Below are positions 56,731-64,000 of a DNA stretch of 64,000 bases, one piece after another. A model generated the notes under the pieces. The model was not told the DNA's origin. It saw only the letters and a list, made by a program, of their open reading frames with translations, and did no database searches. Within the stretch, counting starts at the first letter, position 1; every line of letters starts with the position of its first letter. The stretch spans positions 42,519 to 106,518 of the IMG/VR virus record IMGVR_UViG_3300027857_000014. One strand, written 5' to 3'. This stretch comes from a virus. The translations under genes were made by a program, and so were the position numbers.

Positions 56731-56901
56731 TTATATGAACTTTCCGAATGTAAAGCATAACTTGCCTAACCAGAGTTCGTGCTCGAAGTCGCCTATCCCA
56801 GCGTAGGTGTCTTCGTACTTATAGTATTGGTAGTGAATACTTAGCCACCTATAGACGGAATATGGGTAATACCTTACATAGATAGGCCACAACTTACGCA
56901 T
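56731..56901 (-). CDS. Small Tyr-rich protein, 56 aa
   Basis: Read from the ATG at 56901 with AGGAG upstream to TAA at 56731. It fills the gap between two genes exactly. Ten tyrosines in the first 35 residues (YVRYYPYSVYRWLSIHYQYY). Function unknown. Confidence 0.6.
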   Translation of the reverse strand: MRKLWPIYVRYYPYSVYRWLSIHYQYYKYEDTYAGIGDFEHELWLGKLCFTFGKFI

Positions 56902-56910
56902 ACGAAACTC

Positions 56911-57609
56911 CTATACGAATGACTTCGTGATAGTAACTACCCCGCCGTCTACTGTGTACTCACAATACTTAGCTAACTCCTCCCGTTCTCTAGCAATAGC
57001 GTTAGAGAACATCTCCTGCACTTCAGCTCGGTTGACGTACGAACTCTTTTTACTCGGGAGGTCTTCTTCGAGCGCTCGTATGAACTCTTCCAGTAGACCT
57101 TTGTGTACCTCAATTTGTTTAAGGTCCCTCTGTCGTAGACGTTCTGCCTCGTCTTCAAGCATCCTGTTAAACGACAGAGTATAGAATACGTCGTCTGCCA
57201 CTCTAGCGTGAGTGAGTAGTTGTTCAGTTCGACCGCAGTCTTCGTACGTCGTGACGACGGTTAGATCATACTGGCAAGTATCCCACTCGCCAGCTGACTG
57301 CCAGTCGATGTGGACTAGCGGTAGTATCTGCATGCGACCGTCGTTGGTTAACATACCTGACAGTCGAAGGAGTATAGCTTTGTGGCCCTCTAGTCTACCG
57401 ACAGTCGTAAGTGTGTCACCGTTCATGGCTATCTGAATAGTGACTGTGATATCACAGTCGGCTGTCTCTTCATCGTATGGGCCAACAATCACCTGTGCTA
57501 ATGGTTCGACGTCAACCCAGTTGTCATCATCCCACGACGGTAGCTCCCCTAACCTCTTACGTAGTCTGTATACCGGTACTGCCTTAACTGGATAGTCGTA
57601 CTGAGGCAT
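56911..57609 (-). CDS. Hypothetical protein, 232 aa
   Basis: ATG at 57609 with GGAG, overlapping the upstream stop region. First 140 residues beta-rich, then a long charged helix (about 150-215) and a final strand EYTVDGGVVTITKSFV. Not recognised. Confidence 0.52.
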   Translation of the reverse strand: MPQYDYPVKAVPVYRLRKRLGELPSWDDDNWVDVEPLAQVIVGPYDEETADCDITVTIQIAMNGDTLTTVGRLEGHKAILLRLSGMLTNDGRMQILPLVHIDWQSAGEWDTCQYDLTVVTTYEDCGRTEQLLTHARVADDVFYTLSFNRMLEDEAERLRQRDLKQIEVHKGLLEEFIRALEEDLPSKKSSYVNRAEVQEMFSNAIAREREELAKYCEYTVDGGVVTITKSFV

Positions 57610-57611
57610 AT

Positions 57612-58160
57612 CTAGCTCCAATCTCCAAATTGTAAGGACTCTTCTCGCATAAACACTACGTTCGCGAACGTAATGGCACTGTGCTCATCGTCGACAAACG
57701 CAGCCAGTATGACTACGCTCGAGTCTGGACTTGCATCCTGAGGTAAGTGAGCTGTAAAGTCGAAGTACGTGTAGTAGGTCTCGTACTTCGGTGGTTTTGG
57801 GTGTTGTAGCAGACCTTGCAGAAACGTACTCCAACCATATGAGGTCTGTGTTATCAGGGACTCTTCTGCAGTTCTCGCCAAGTTTGGTCTACCCGCGTAC
57901 GGATCCCATACGGTCCAGCCGTTGCCTACGGGGTAGCCTCCGCTGTTCGTATTCGGCTTGTAGTCTGTTGGGTCTCCGAATACGAAACCCATTGGCACAG
58001 CTGGCAGCGTAGCTGTGCTAGTATCCGTAAAGAGACCCGGTTGCAATGACCGGATCGCATATACGGTCGGGAACGTCATGTCGTTAGGGTCTCCTACGAA
58101 GTTGATGATTGACCCCGACCGTAACTTCAATAGCCTGTACAGCAGTTCTTCTGCTCTCAT
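57612..58160 (-). CDS. Hypothetical protein, 182 aa
   Basis: Gly/Pro/Tyr-rich centre (DYKPNTNSGGYPVGNGWTVW) flanked by strands; looks like a beta domain. It overlaps the upstream gene by 4 bp. Not recognised. Confidence 0.52.
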   Translation of the reverse strand: MRAEELLYRLLKLRSGSIINFVGDPNDMTFPTVYAIRSLQPGLFTDTSTATLPAVPMGFVFGDPTDYKPNTNSGGYPVGNGWTVWDPYAGRPNLARTAEESLITQTSYGWSTFLQGLLQHPKPPKYETYYTYFDFTAHLPQDASPDSSVVILAAFVDDEHSAITFANVVFMREESLQFGDWS

Positions 58161-58615
58161 ACTTCTTGGTCCTCTTCTAGTTGTGGTATACGCCAGCCGT
58201 ATACGGCATACTCTACGATTGGGGGCTTATCCCTCCAGAATCCGTTCGGGAGAGAGATTCCGCAAGCCTTCTCCTTGATGATGTCCGTGTACGACATCTC
58301 TATGCACAACTGTGCATACTCGTAGATGTTGTCTACGGTAGGGAAGAGTCGCACATTCTCTTCCTTAGCCATCAGTTCTCTCACACGACTATCTAGGGCG
58401 AGTATCTCTACTCCATCTACTGTCTTCACTTGGACGCTATACCTACCGGCAGTTCTAGAGTACCTCACCCACACATGGTTTGCGTCTTCGCTAAAGAGCC
58501 ACTCAGTCAGTTCCCATATACTGTACCAAAGTCTATATTCTTTCGACTGTTGGATATGACGCTCTAGTGTAGCTATATCCAACTCGACTAACTCTTCTCC
58601 GCTGTCTGTACGCAT
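58157..58615 (-). CDS. Hypothetical protein, 152 aa
   Basis: First gene after the promoter at 58661-58690, with AGGAGG before the ATG. Strands VWVRYSRTAGRYSVQVKTVD lie between helical parts. Not recognised. Confidence 0.52.
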   Translation of the reverse strand: MRTDSGEELVELDIATLERHIQQSKEYRLWYSIWELTEWLFSEDANHVWVRYSRTAGRYSVQVKTVDGVEILALDSRVRELMAKEENVRLFPTVDNIYEYAQLCIEMSYTDIIKEKACGISLPNGFWRDKPPIVEYAVYGWRIPQLEEDQEV

Positions 58616-58660
58616 GATGCCAACCTCCTTTGGGTGTAGTTAATATTATTTATTAATTAT

Positions 58661-58690
58661 ATTATAAATAATTACCCCGGTCGAAAACAA
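58661..58690 (-). promoter_or_regulatory. Promoter with -35 in an inverted repeat
   Basis: TTGTTT (58685-58690), 18-bp spacer, TATAAT (58661-58666). CTTGTTTTCGAC is matched by GTCGAAAACAAG upstream (58713-58724 area), so the -35 lies in one arm of a hairpin. Confidence 0.75.
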
Positions 58691-58734
58691 GAGGACATAG
58701 AGTAAATGTACCTTGTTTTCGACTCGGGTTGGCG

Positions 58735-59136
58735 TTATTCCTTTACGGGTGAGTACATAAACCAGAGCCAATCATGTCGGAGGTAAAACGTCCATACTCC
58801 ATTGAGTACCCTCCAATATCCAACTTCATCAGCATGCGGTGTCTGAGGCGATATACTCTTCCACTCCACGCATGAGACTAGTATCCCTAGCTCTTTAGCA
58901 GCTGCACCCTCTGCCCGATACATCTTCGGCCTTGGAAGGCCTACCACTGGCAGTAGCTCGTCCAGTTCTGTAGGTCTAAATCCAACTTCTCCTCTCTCAC
59001 CTAGCATTAAGGAGTATGTCCATCTGTGCACGACGTGTACCGTAAGGGGTTCTCGTATACCCCAACTATGAAACCACCTAGCCTGTTTATGAGTACCAAA
59101 CACTCTAATCGCAAAGTAATCGTGTAGTAGGCTCAT
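58735..59136 (-). CDS. Hypothetical protein, 133 aa
   Basis: Trp-rich (about eight), with VVHRWTYSLMLGERGEV and a C-terminal YLRHDWLWFMYSPVKE. It overlaps the membrane-protein gene by 4 bp. Not recognised. Confidence 0.52.
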   Translation of the reverse strand: MSLLHDYFAIRVFGTHKQARWFHSWGIREPLTVHVVHRWTYSLMLGERGEVGFRPTELDELLPVVGLPRPKMYRAEGAAAKELGILVSCVEWKSISPQTPHADEVGYWRVLNGVWTFYLRHDWLWFMYSPVKE

Positions 59137-59441
59137 ACGGCATCCTCCTCTAGAACTAACTCGTCGTTCGTATAGTCCTCTAACGCTAGCACAGTTGCAC
59201 TTGCCGTTGGCAAGTTATCTTCCTCCACTACTGCGACCTGCTTGTACTTGGGTTCGGTTAGGGTCCAGTAGTGTACGGACATACCTCCAAGTACTAGTCC
59301 GACCATACCTGCTAACAACACAACACACTGTGCTTGACCGGTAGGCCAAGTTAGCTCCACTAACGCTCCGCTTGCTGTGCCAGCGACTGCACAGACCGCG
59401 AGAGCAACGACACTAGTAATAATCCTTCTACTACGCAACAT
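59133..59441 (-). CDS. Two-helix membrane protein, 102 aa
   Basis: Basic MLRSRRI, then helices ITSVVALAVCAVAGTASGAL and CVVLLAGMVGLVLGGMSV, then an acidic tail. A typical small phage membrane protein; role unknown. AGGAG site. Confidence 0.6.
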   Translation of the reverse strand: MLRSRRIITSVVALAVCAVAGTASGALVELTWPTGQAQCVVLLAGMVGLVLGGMSVHYWTLTEPKYKQVAVVEEDNLPTASATVLALEDYTNDELVLEEDAV

Positions 59442-59486
59442 TAACTCCTACTCCATCATACGTTCCATATACGCTCGCTCATCCAC

Positions 59487-59972
59487 TTACGACTCTTCTT
59501 TGTTTACGTTTTCTGCTATACAAAAGCAACAGTTACCAGAAGGAACACCTTCCTCTGGATTGACCGGGTTGTACAAGTGACCTGTGCTATTCAGGTGTAA
59601 CACAGCGTATATGAGATCCCTACCGAAGATTCCACTTGTGTGAGACCGACGTGCTATACCATCTCCTTCATCTTCTAAGGCATGTTCTAGAGCCATTCTC
59701 AGTTGGTAGTACGGCCAACCGACACGTTCTATACACTCAGCTGCTACAACGGAGCCTACATACACACTTGCTACAGCTTGTTCCCCGAACTCGTAGGCAA
59801 GTTCGTCTAAGCCTGATAGAATCCATCTATGTGAGTCTAGATACTTAGACTCGTTCATGATGGCATCTATCGAGTCGTATTCAGCTAGCCCATCCTCGTT
59901 AGCTGTCTCTGCTACCCCAAGCACGATATATTTAGCGTGCTTCCAATGTCTTAATATGAGTGTGATTGGCAT
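59487..59972 (-). CDS. Duplicated cassette gene C (copy 1), 161 aa
   Basis: ITLILRHWKHAKYIVLG, the middle SVYVGSVVAAECIERVGW and the end CCFCIAENV parallel VIVLRHQKTYIVIG, QVYVGVELAKELRRLTGW and CATCYNYAQ in copy 2. A C-terminal C-x2-C is kept. Function unknown. Confidence 0.6.
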   Translation of the reverse strand: MPITLILRHWKHAKYIVLGVAETANEDGLAEYDSIDAIMNESKYLDSHRWILSGLDELAYEFGEQAVASVYVGSVVAAECIERVGWPYYQLRMALEHALEDEGDGIARRSHTSGIFGRDLIYAVLHLNSTGHLYNPVNPEEGVPSGNCCFCIAENVNKEES

Positions 59973-59988
59973 AGTTCCTCCTTTAGTC

Positions 59989-60309
59989 TTACTGTTTACG
60001 AGAGCTGCCCTCTTTGTCTATAGCTACTAGCATTTGTTCTGCGAAGTCTGGTCGATAGATCATGTCAGTGAAGTCGAGGTAGTCCTCTACGGAGACTCCA
60101 CAACCTAGTATGTAGTCTACCGCATACTTAGCGAGTTGCTCGTAGATGTCACTTGCGCACGCAGCAGTGTCGCGTTGGTACTTCCACGCATCCAAAAACG
60201 AGAGTTCTTCCTCTTCAGACTCGAGCACCACGGACATATCCATCTCTTGCTGAAAAGCCTCCCAGTGCTTCTCTCCGACGAGTTCACGTACACGTTCGAG
60301 TGTCATCAT
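59989..60309 (-). CDS. Duplicated cassette gene D (copy 1), 106 aa
   Basis: MTLERVRELVGEKHWEAFQQ, LDAWKYQRD and YAVDYILGC align with copy 2 (MTLEELRARVGERDWEAFES, IDTWVRGMN, WTIDYIRRC). Acidic, helical. Confidence 0.62.
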   Translation of the reverse strand: MMTLERVRELVGEKHWEAFQQEMDMSVVLESEEEELSFLDAWKYQRDTAACASDIYEQLAKYAVDYILGCGVSVEDYLDFTDMIYRPDFAEQMLVAIDKEGSSRKQ

Positions 60310-60743
60310 TTGCTTGTCTCCTTCTTAAGTTTAACTGGACGTACACCAACAGCTTGTGCATAGTTGTAGCACGTAGCACATTGACCTAGTGTATTACGGT
60401 TGATGGGCCAGTACCTGTGCTTCCACTTACGTAAGTGACAGGCGTAGAACATGAGTACTCTACCGACCTCACCGTTAGTGACGAGCTTGTACTCGGTGTC
60501 GTCACTGTACTCATGTTCGATCCAGCCGGTCAGTCTACGCAACTCCTTCGCTAGTTCTACGCCTACATAGACTTGACCCACCCTCGGTGCCTGATACGCT
60601 CGATAGAGGTCGTCTAGACTGGACAGCTTCCACTCACCCTGTTTTAGATTTGGTATCTCCGCTCGAATTTTGTCTAAGTCGTCGAGCGGAGTTCCTATCA
60701 CGATATACGTCTTTTGGTGACGTAGCACAATGACGTTTGACAT
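60306..60743 (-). CDS. Duplicated cassette gene C (copy 2), 145 aa
   Basis: Shorter than copy 1 but with the same ordered blocks; C-terminal CATCYNYAQ retains the C-x2-C. Its stop overlaps the start of gene D copy 1. Confidence 0.6.
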   Translation of the reverse strand: MSNVIVLRHQKTYIVIGTPLDDLDKIRAEIPNLKQGEWKLSSLDDLYRAYQAPRVGQVYVGVELAKELRRLTGWIEHEYSDDTEYKLVTNGEVGRVLMFYACHLRKWKHRYWPINRNTLGQCATCYNYAQAVGVRPVKLKKETSK

Positions 60744-60747
60744 GTGC

Positions 60748-61071
60748 TTACGACTCCTCTTTGTGAAGTTCCTGTCGTACCGCCGCTATAAAGGCATCAC
60801 CGAAATTCGGCGACGCTTGGTTAGCAAAAGAAGTTGCCGAGAGTACAACTTCTATATTCGCATCGCAACGGCGAATATAGTCGATAGTCCACATAGCTAG
60901 TACTCGAGGCAAAGCTCTAGCACAGTGCATGTCGTTCATACCTCGGACCCAGGTGTCAATCCAATCTAGCTCGAACTCGTCGTCTGCAAGCATGCTAGCT
61001 ACGTCATACACTGACTCGAACGCTTCCCAGTCTCGTTCTCCGACTCTTGCTCGTAACTCTTCTAGCGTCAT
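60748..61071 (-). CDS. Duplicated cassette gene D (copy 2), 107 aa
   Basis: Aligns with copy 1 from the first residue; the tail KEES matches the tails of gene C copy 1 and others. Completes a C-D-C-D tandem. Confidence 0.62.
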   Translation of the reverse strand: MTLEELRARVGERDWEAFESVYDVASMLADDEFELDWIDTWVRGMNDMHCARALPRVLAMWTIDYIRRCDANIEVVLSATSFANQASPNFGDAFIAAVRQELHKEES

Positions 61072-61072
61072 A

Positions 61073-61384
61073 TTAGTTCTCCTTACCTTCTTCTATATCC
61101 CAACAAATGTACACATCGTTGCCTACGGTTAGAGTTGGCCGCCTTTCCTCATGCCAAATACCGAACTGGTACGCCATTAAAGTGCACTCCCCATTCGGTT
61201 GTATGGGGAGTTCCATCGTAGGGTCTGCAAAGAACGTGACGAATCGGAGCCTGCACACTTCAGTCCACGACTTTTCTGTATACTTACGCATGAAATCTGT
61301 AACCAGTTTCAAATCACCCTCATTCCACTCATACGCGATGTACTCCTGTAAGGACATCGTTCGGGTCCAAGTACGCATATCCAT
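61073..61384 (-). CDS. Hypothetical protein, 103 aa
   Basis: GGAGGAC precedes the ATG. Strands and helices mixed; NGECTLMAYQFGIWHEERRP in the second half. First gene after the promoter at 61429-61458. Confidence 0.52.
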   Translation of the reverse strand: MDMRTWTRTMSLQEYIAYEWNEGDLKLVTDFMRKYTEKSWTEVCRLRFVTFFADPTMELPIQPNGECTLMAYQFGIWHEERRPTLTVGNDVYICWDIEEGKEN

Positions 61385-61428
61385 GACTAGTCCTCCATGT
61401 GGTGTGTAAGATTATATTTATATAATAT

Positions 61429-61458
61429 ATTATAAATAATTCTACCGGTTGAAAACAA
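61429..61458 (-). promoter_or_regulatory. Promoter fused to a terminator tail
   Basis: TTGTTT (61453-61458), 18-bp spacer, TATAAT (61429-61434). The -35 box is the T-tract of the hairpin at 61458-61484. Confidence 0.78.
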
Positions 61459-61484
61459 GAGGTGCAAACTACGTTTGCACCTCT
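61458..61484 (-). terminator. Terminator whose T-tract is the next promoter's -35
   Basis: AGAGGTGCAAAC/GTTTGCACCTCT, 12-bp stem with 3-nt loop, followed by TGTTTTC. It closes the gene at 61501. Confidence 0.78.
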
Positions 61485-61500
61485 ACTTGTAGTTGCTCGT

Positions 61501-61731
61501 TTAGCCTTTCCACGGGAGTCGGTAGTACATAAGCAAGGTATTGATGACTATGTACTTGTCTCCTAACGTCGTGTGCTCTGCAATGTACATCACCTTACGG
61601 TCTATCGTCTCTACACTCTCTCCAGTTAGTGAGGCGAGTTCTGTGAGCCACGTCGGATAGAACTCTTCAGCTATCTCCTCCAACTGACGTTTGCTCTCTC
61701 GCAGTCTCCTATCCCACTCTGCTCTATACAT
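61501..61731 (-). CDS. Small helical protein, 76 aa
   Basis: Basic start RAEWDRRLRESKRQLEEI, then FYPTWLTELASLTGESVETI. Ends just before the terminator. Not recognised. Confidence 0.52.
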   Translation of the reverse strand: MYRAEWDRRLRESKRQLEEIAEEFYPTWLTELASLTGESVETIDRKVMYIAEHTTLGDKYIVINTLLMYYRLPWKG

Positions 61732-61735
61732 ATAC

Positions 61736-62113
61736 CTAATCCTTCCAGTTGTCTAATACTTCGATAGTAATATGATAACGTCTTGGGCTTGACTGTGGAG
61801 GTTCGAATCCAGGTAGCACAGGTTGTAGTCCGTTGTCAGTGACAGCCCGCGTCGGAGAGCTCAAATCTTCCTCTCCGTACCAACGGACTCTGTTGTACAA
61901 GTCAAAGGACTGAATCCTATCGTCGGGTGAGTGCTGGACGTTACTCATGGACGAAGCATACGTACACAGCCAGTTGTATACATTAGGGTATAACTTACGG
62001 GCAGAGTTCTGAGTGACTCTAAACGACAGTGCGTCTAAGATCACCTCTCGTACTTGATGTAGGTTGCGTGGATCGAACTCGTCGTCCCACTCTCGATCTG
62101 GGTCTACTGTCAT
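61736..62113 (-). CDS. Hypothetical protein, 125 aa
   Basis: Acidic start, then LHQVREVILDALSFRVTQNS; C-terminal strand YHITIEVLDNW. Not recognised. Confidence 0.52.
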   Translation of the reverse strand: MTVDPDREWDDEFDPRNLHQVREVILDALSFRVTQNSARKLYPNVYNWLCTYASSMSNVQHSPDDRIQSFDLYNRVRWYGEEDLSSPTRAVTDNGLQPVLPGFEPPQSSPRRYHITIEVLDNWKD

Positions 62114-62125
62114 AGATCCTCCTTG

Positions 62126-62932
62126 TCAGTCGGTTAAGAAGACTCGAATATGGGCATACGGAGATATGCCCATCAAGTTCGTACGGACGTAGATACCCTC
62201 TCCTACCTCGTGTAAACTTCTGGCTAACTTAGCAGATTCCGCTTGAATCTCGTCTACGTCCGCGTTCGGATCATAATAGTATAGAGAGATGCTAGTATCC
62301 TTAGCGGACGATGGATAATCTACTCCAATAACGTATCCGGGTACAGTACCGACTAGCGTCTTGCAAATGGTAAACCCCTCGGACTCATGTAACTGTGTTC
62401 TAATGAGCTTCCAATGACTAAATGCGAACCGCAGCCAGTAAGACTTCAGACGTTCGTTAGTAACCCCCCAATACGTCTCCAGTTTTGGGTAGTCGTCCAC
62501 GAACTCAACTCTACATACGGGTTCTGGTAAGCTACTAACGTCGTCTATGGCGACGAACTCATACGCTTTATAGTGAGAGAGCCATAGGTTAATGGTTCTC
62601 GCATACCGACTGACATAATGCTGCTTGATCATTTGCTGGTCGGTGTGATGATCCAACTGGACTTTCCACAACTTAGTACCTCGACGGAATCCAATACGGC
62701 TGGGGTGTGCTACTACGTCCGCTTCAGGAATCTCGTACCGTATCTCATAGCACCAAGAGCCTCTAGGGTAGTGCTCCCCTTCTAATAGTACCCTACGGAC
62801 TGAGAAACCAGCTTCAGTTACGTACTCAACCTGACTACGAGTATACCGCAGCTCCCCTAGTAACGCTTCTACGTACTCGATGAGGTATTGCGTCTCCTCA
62901 TCGAGTACCGTTAGTCCAGACCACGTACTCAT
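62126..62932 (-). CDS. Hypothetical protein, 268 aa
   Basis: The largest gene of this half. Rich in Tyr, Trp and Ser, with many alternating strands and helices; no catalytic motif that I can name. The start overlaps the upstream stop by 4 bp (ATGA). Confidence 0.52.
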   Translation of the reverse strand: MSTWSGLTVLDEETQYLIEYVEALLGELRYTRSQVEYVTEAGFSVRRVLLEGEHYPRGSWCYEIRYEIPEADVVAHPSRIGFRRGTKLWKVQLDHHTDQQMIKQHYVSRYARTINLWLSHYKAYEFVAIDDVSSLPEPVCRVEFVDDYPKLETYWGVTNERLKSYWLRFAFSHWKLIRTQLHESEGFTICKTLVGTVPGYVIGVDYPSSAKDTSISLYYYDPNADVDEIQAESAKLARSLHEVGEGIYVRTNLMGISPYAHIRVFLTD

Positions 62933-63408
62933 ATCGTGAATTCCTTCTTAGCCGCGATGTTCGGCATGTACACTTGGAACGCTTTACTATCCATCGACTT
63001 CTCTAGTATGTTGTAGAAATCGTTCGGGTCTTCGTAGAACTCCCCTTCGAAGTGAGGCGCTAGATTGTTACGCACAGCCTCCATGAACTCCTTAAGCACA
63101 TCTCCCATGTGCTCTATCGCTTTGTCCGCTATAACTACTTGAGCCTCTCGGTTAAAGGCGTTGTAGAGCACCAACCACCAGTCTTCGTGGACGCCAGTGT
63201 ATGGAAACTCGATGGGATGCTCGGAGTCCAATATATACTTATCCACCCAATGAGGTAAGTCATTACACACGATGGCGTACGTTAGCGTCTTGTGCACCTC
63301 GAATCTCTCATAAAGACCGCACTCGCCGTTTGTAATACGCTCTGCAACTGCGAGTACAAACTTCCCAGGTAACGACTCAACGTATGCTGTAAACTGGTCT
63401 TTATTCAT
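62929..63408 (-). CDS. Hypothetical protein, 159 aa
   Basis: ATG at 63408 with GGAGGAG upstream; the longer reading lacks a site. Helical (AYVESLPGKFVLAVAERITN; KAIEHMGDVLKEFMEAVR). Not recognised. Confidence 0.52.
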   Translation of the reverse strand: MNKDQFTAYVESLPGKFVLAVAERITNGECGLYERFEVHKTLTYAIVCNDLPHWVDKYILDSEHPIEFPYTGVHEDWWLVLYNAFNREAQVVIADKAIEHMGDVLKEFMEAVRNNLAPHFEGEFYEDPNDFYNILEKSMDSKAFQVYMPNIAAKKEFTI

Positions 63409-63931
63409 ACGGCTCTCCTCCAAACTGCAAGACGATACTTGTCTGTAGTGGCTGGATGCCCGCCTCAACAAGTATGCCTCCGATATAGCTCCGCAGGGCG
63501 TCTAGTGAGGGTCGTTGTATCAGACTGCAACTGACATAGGCCTGATAAATCCCATTTCGGTTTGGTAGCACAGTGAGGTCTGGCTGTGCTCGTAACACGT
63601 CGAGGCAGTGCTGTAAACCAGCTGAAGACTTCGTGTACACCCCTGGTCCAGCAATGGTATAGTAGCGTACCTCTACGCTACCGTCCACTGCCATGTGGTC
63701 TCCGATAGTAAAGCCTTCACGCTCAACTACCTCGACTGGTTTGTGGGTATATTTCCTTATCAGGTGTCTAAGCTCGTCCGTGAAGTAGACTAGCATGTCA
63801 CCAACCGGATCCTCGACAAACACCTGTGCTAATCCTTCAGCCTCTTGCTCCGTCATCGAGTAGCAGGTGTCTGCTAGGTCCTCACTCCATCTACTTCCGT
63901 TGTTATCCGCTACGTCTAGCAACGCTCTCAT
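63401..63931 (-). CDS. Hypothetical protein, 176 aa, 5' end uncertain
   Basis: The ATG at 63931 has no clear ribosome site, and the frame stays open about 50 bp further upstream without a good start. The first part is helical and acidic, with later strands VEVRYYTIAGPGVYT. The last few bases overlap the next gene's start. Bases 63932-64000 hold no independent feature that I can support. Confidence 0.48.
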   Translation of the reverse strand: MRALLDVADNNGSRWSEDLADTCYSMTEQEAEGLAQVFVEDPVGDMLVYFTDELRHLIRKYTHKPVEVVEREGFTIGDHMAVDGSVEVRYYTIAGPGVYTKSSAGLQHCLDVLRAQPDLTVLPNRNGIYQAYVSCSLIQRPSLDALRSYIGGILVEAGIQPLQTSIVLQFGGEPYE

Positions 63932-64000
63932 GACTGAGAACTTAGCGACGCCTACCAGTTCGTCGTATAGAGCTTTTAGCTCGTCCTCTCAAGTTGGTTC

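Overview
The window is part of a double-stranded DNA tailed phage genome (Caudoviricetes). The evidence is a HK97-type head module: small and large terminase, portal, maturation protease with scaffold, and major capsid protein. No host marker is decisive. The genome has moderate GC with AT-rich sigma70-type promoters, many phage tRNAs, a DUF3761 protein, a DUF7873-like protein, a DpdA-like deazaguanine transglycosylase and parS-like palindromes. Together these are most like large actinobacterial phages, for example the tRNA-rich, roughly 130 kb Streptomyces phages; this is inference. About 100 genes are present. All are on the minus strand except four short plus-strand islands (13.0-14.3, 15.9-16.6 and 25.5-27.9 kb).

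Layout. 1-655: 5' part of a dpdA-like gene. 0.66-1.41 kb: membrane-anchored DUF3761 protein. 1.5-1.8 kb: two tRNA-like genes in circularly permuted order, followed by a terminator. 1.8-4.3 kb: DUF7873-like, multi-helix-turn-helix and unknown genes. 4.5-13 kb: head module. The capsid gene is cut into four exons by three group I introns, one carrying an HNH homing endonuclease with its own promoter; then come protease-scaffold and portal. 13-17.9 kb: large terminase and small genes. 17.5-20.6 kb: tRNA array whose spacers are packed with long hairpins and chained pseudoknots. 20.7-25 kb: small terminase, nuclease and unknown genes. 25-30.4 kb: winged-helix regulator, RuvC-like nuclease, zinc-ribbon and membrane proteins. 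30.4-33.6 kb: small genes with two parS-like palindromes, then a 0.9 kb noncoding tract with a GT-rich block and CTACGG iterons (origin-like). 33.6-64 kb: a dense series of short minus-strand genes of unknown function, organised in operons and including many tandem and dispersed paralogues.

Expression. At least two dozen promoters share a TTGATT, TTGTTT or TTGTAA -35 box, a 17-18 bp spacer and TATAAT. Several have the -35 box built into the stem or T-tract of the preceding terminator. Genes within operons are tightly coupled, with overlapping stop and start codons or AGGAG ribosome sites inside the previous gene.

Most notable: the permuted tRNA-like genes, the three-intron capsid gene, the pseudoknot chain at 19.5-19.9 kb, and the octamer TAGCACAG, which occurs at least 39 times across the window where about 2 would be expected.
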